Origin: Lonicera japonica
Taxonomy: Eukaryota; Streptophyta; Magnoliopsida; Dipsacales; Caprifoliaceae
Direction of reading: 5' to 3'
Length of the DNA stretch: 64,000 nucleotides
NCBI GenBank assembly: GCA_021464415.1
Contig: CM038470.1
Coordinates: forward strand, 25,073,601 to 25,137,600
Part shown: positions 62,801 to 64,000 of the stretch, piece by piece
Numbering within the stretch: position 1 is the first letter of the stretch
Layout of the letters: each line of letters starts with the position of its first letter
Notes under the pieces: model-generated
Databases searched by the model: none
The model's input: only the letters and a program-made list of their open reading frames with translations
What the model was told of the DNA's origin: nothing
Translations under genes and position numbers: made by a program

Positions 62801-63575
62801 AGTTGTATTTTGACTGTTCAATTGTCGTGTATTATTAGCTTTAATATATAATTTCCTTTTTCTTTTAAAGCAAAATTTACATAATTAGAGAATTACAAAC
62901 ACTATGATAGTTGAGACAAGTAACTAGTAATTAACAATTAGAGTCAGTCTTAAATATGTAGGAGTGTTATCCAAATAAACAATGAAATCTTGGATTTAGT
63001 ATTTCAGGAACAATTCACAGAACGGATCAAAGGAAGCATGGAAGCTACATTATTTCTATTTAAAAACATTTTCATGCAAAGTAAAATTAATCTCAGGCCA
63101 TCACATATAGTGAAAGAAACATAAAATTTTATTATATTACGAAGATATTACATAACTTTTGTAGAATTAATATACAAGAATACCTGAAACTATATACATA
63201 TAAAACGAGAGTAATTAATATTGTATAAAAATAATTCGAACAAATACATAATTGTTAAAAACAGTAAGAGTTGCTAAATGCACATCACTATTTGCTTGGT
63301 TTTACCTCCTTGATATATTTGTAGTAAATGAATAAGCATATATTTGTTGCACATATACCAATCCAATTTATTTATTTTTGGTACTCAATTTGACTAGGCA
63401 CATATATAGCAAGTTTGTATATATTCACTCACTGCATATGCATTGATAAAATAAAACTAAATAAATAATGGTGTGTGTTTCACAGTTCCTATTTTGTCTT
63501 TAAAAAAAAAATGGTTGTTCTTTTCGGAAGGAGAATATAAAATGTAGAAAAATGTCGCCATGTAAGCATGGGTGG
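59873..63575. other. AT-rich intergenic region
   Basis: No gene was recognised on either strand. The GC-richer segment 61020-61220 has a short minus-strand frame without a known motif. TA-rich runs lie at 61855-61892 and 62742-62762. Confidence 0.35.
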
Positions 63576-63990
63576 GTGGGCCAAGATGACACTTGGATCA
63601 CGTGGGTAACTTTTGCTTAAATTCTTTACTTTGTCATATACAGAAATAAACAAAACCAGAAAACATTTCGTCAGAAAAACTTTCCATCAACCTCATTTTT
63701 TTAAACCCCAATCCCATAGGAAAAGCGAAGGGGATAGATTAATTAATCGGCACGCACAATCAAAATCCCACATTAACTAAATAGCAAAATACGTACACGT
63801 GTCATGCGGGGGATAAAACTAGGGCCCACAGTGCGGAAAACGGGATAACGGGTTGGGTCCCACAGTCCACAAACAAAACCGGCCTGCACTCGGGAATTGT
63901 GAGTTTAATCATCAAAAAGGAATAGCCCACGCCGGACCACACCCGCCACGTAACCTAAACCAACATAATTCCCGTTCCTTTGGGTCCCAC
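63576..63990. promoter_or_regulatory. Cluster of G-boxes and TCP-type motifs at the right edge
   Basis: GTGGGCC at 63576-63582, CACGTGGG at 63599-63606, ACACGTGT at 63795-63802, GGGCCCAC at 63822-63829, GGGTCCCAC at 63855-63863 and again at 63982-63990. CACGTG is the bZIP/bHLH G-box and GGNCCCAC is the TCP core. The stretch is clearly less AT-rich than the preceding 4 kb. It may be the proximal promoter of a gene beyond the window. Confidence 0.5.
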
Positions 63991-64000
63991 ATTCCACCAC

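Noticed and set aside
1..64000. Search for tRNA, rRNA, CRISPR arrays, organelle insertions and viral genes
   Set aside because: None was found by eye; short AT-rich repeats are not spaced like a CRISPR array, and no viral replicase or coat-like frame was seen.

Overview
The window looks like nuclear DNA of a flowering plant, probably a eudicot. It is strongly AT-rich. It carries an intron-rich HOP/STI1 co-chaperone gene, an intronless SAUR gene, and dense class I and class II plant transposons, and no bacterial-type gene order. The species cannot be named from the sequence.

Only two complete protein genes are convincing. Both are on the minus strand: an eight-exon HOP (Hsp70-Hsp90 organizing protein) gene at 2528-9199, with a perfect heat-shock element about 150 bases upstream of its ATG, and a single-exon SAUR gene at 29997-30464. 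The left edge holds the last exon of a plastid elongation factor G gene, broken by a frameshift. The right edge (63576-63990) is rich in G-boxes and GGNCCCAC motifs and may be the promoter of a gene outside the window.

The rest is a layered transposon landscape, read here from termini and target-site duplications (TSDs). 1-2400: EF-G remnant and an 877-base MITE. 9390-13834: an unclassified repeat (family A) split by a MITE, a 1.2-kb MITE, and a 613-base tandem duplication. 13835-19961: a 6.1-kb CACTA element carrying an NADP-malic enzyme exon. 19965-29990: mostly unassigned AT-rich sequence with MITEs, a LINE remnant split by an element, and one unexplained ORF. 29997-33248: SAUR and a second LINE remnant. 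33249-38742: a second family A copy split by a 4.8-kb Mutator-like element that itself holds a MITE and an array of palindromic 20-mers. 39195-47750: an LTR-type repeat split by a 7.0-kb CACTA element carrying the first two exons of APC4. 48225-64000: a third family A copy, a MITE with perfect 26-base inverted ends, two solo LTRs, a SINE-like tRNA-related sequence, more MITEs and long unassigned stretches.

The most interesting content is the pair of CACTA elements. Each carries splice-bounded pieces of host genes and subterminal arrays of palindromic motifs. Two further, unrelated palindrome arrays lie in neighbouring repeats. No transposase, reverse transcriptase or other complete mobile-element protein was seen, so all elements appear non-autonomous or decayed.
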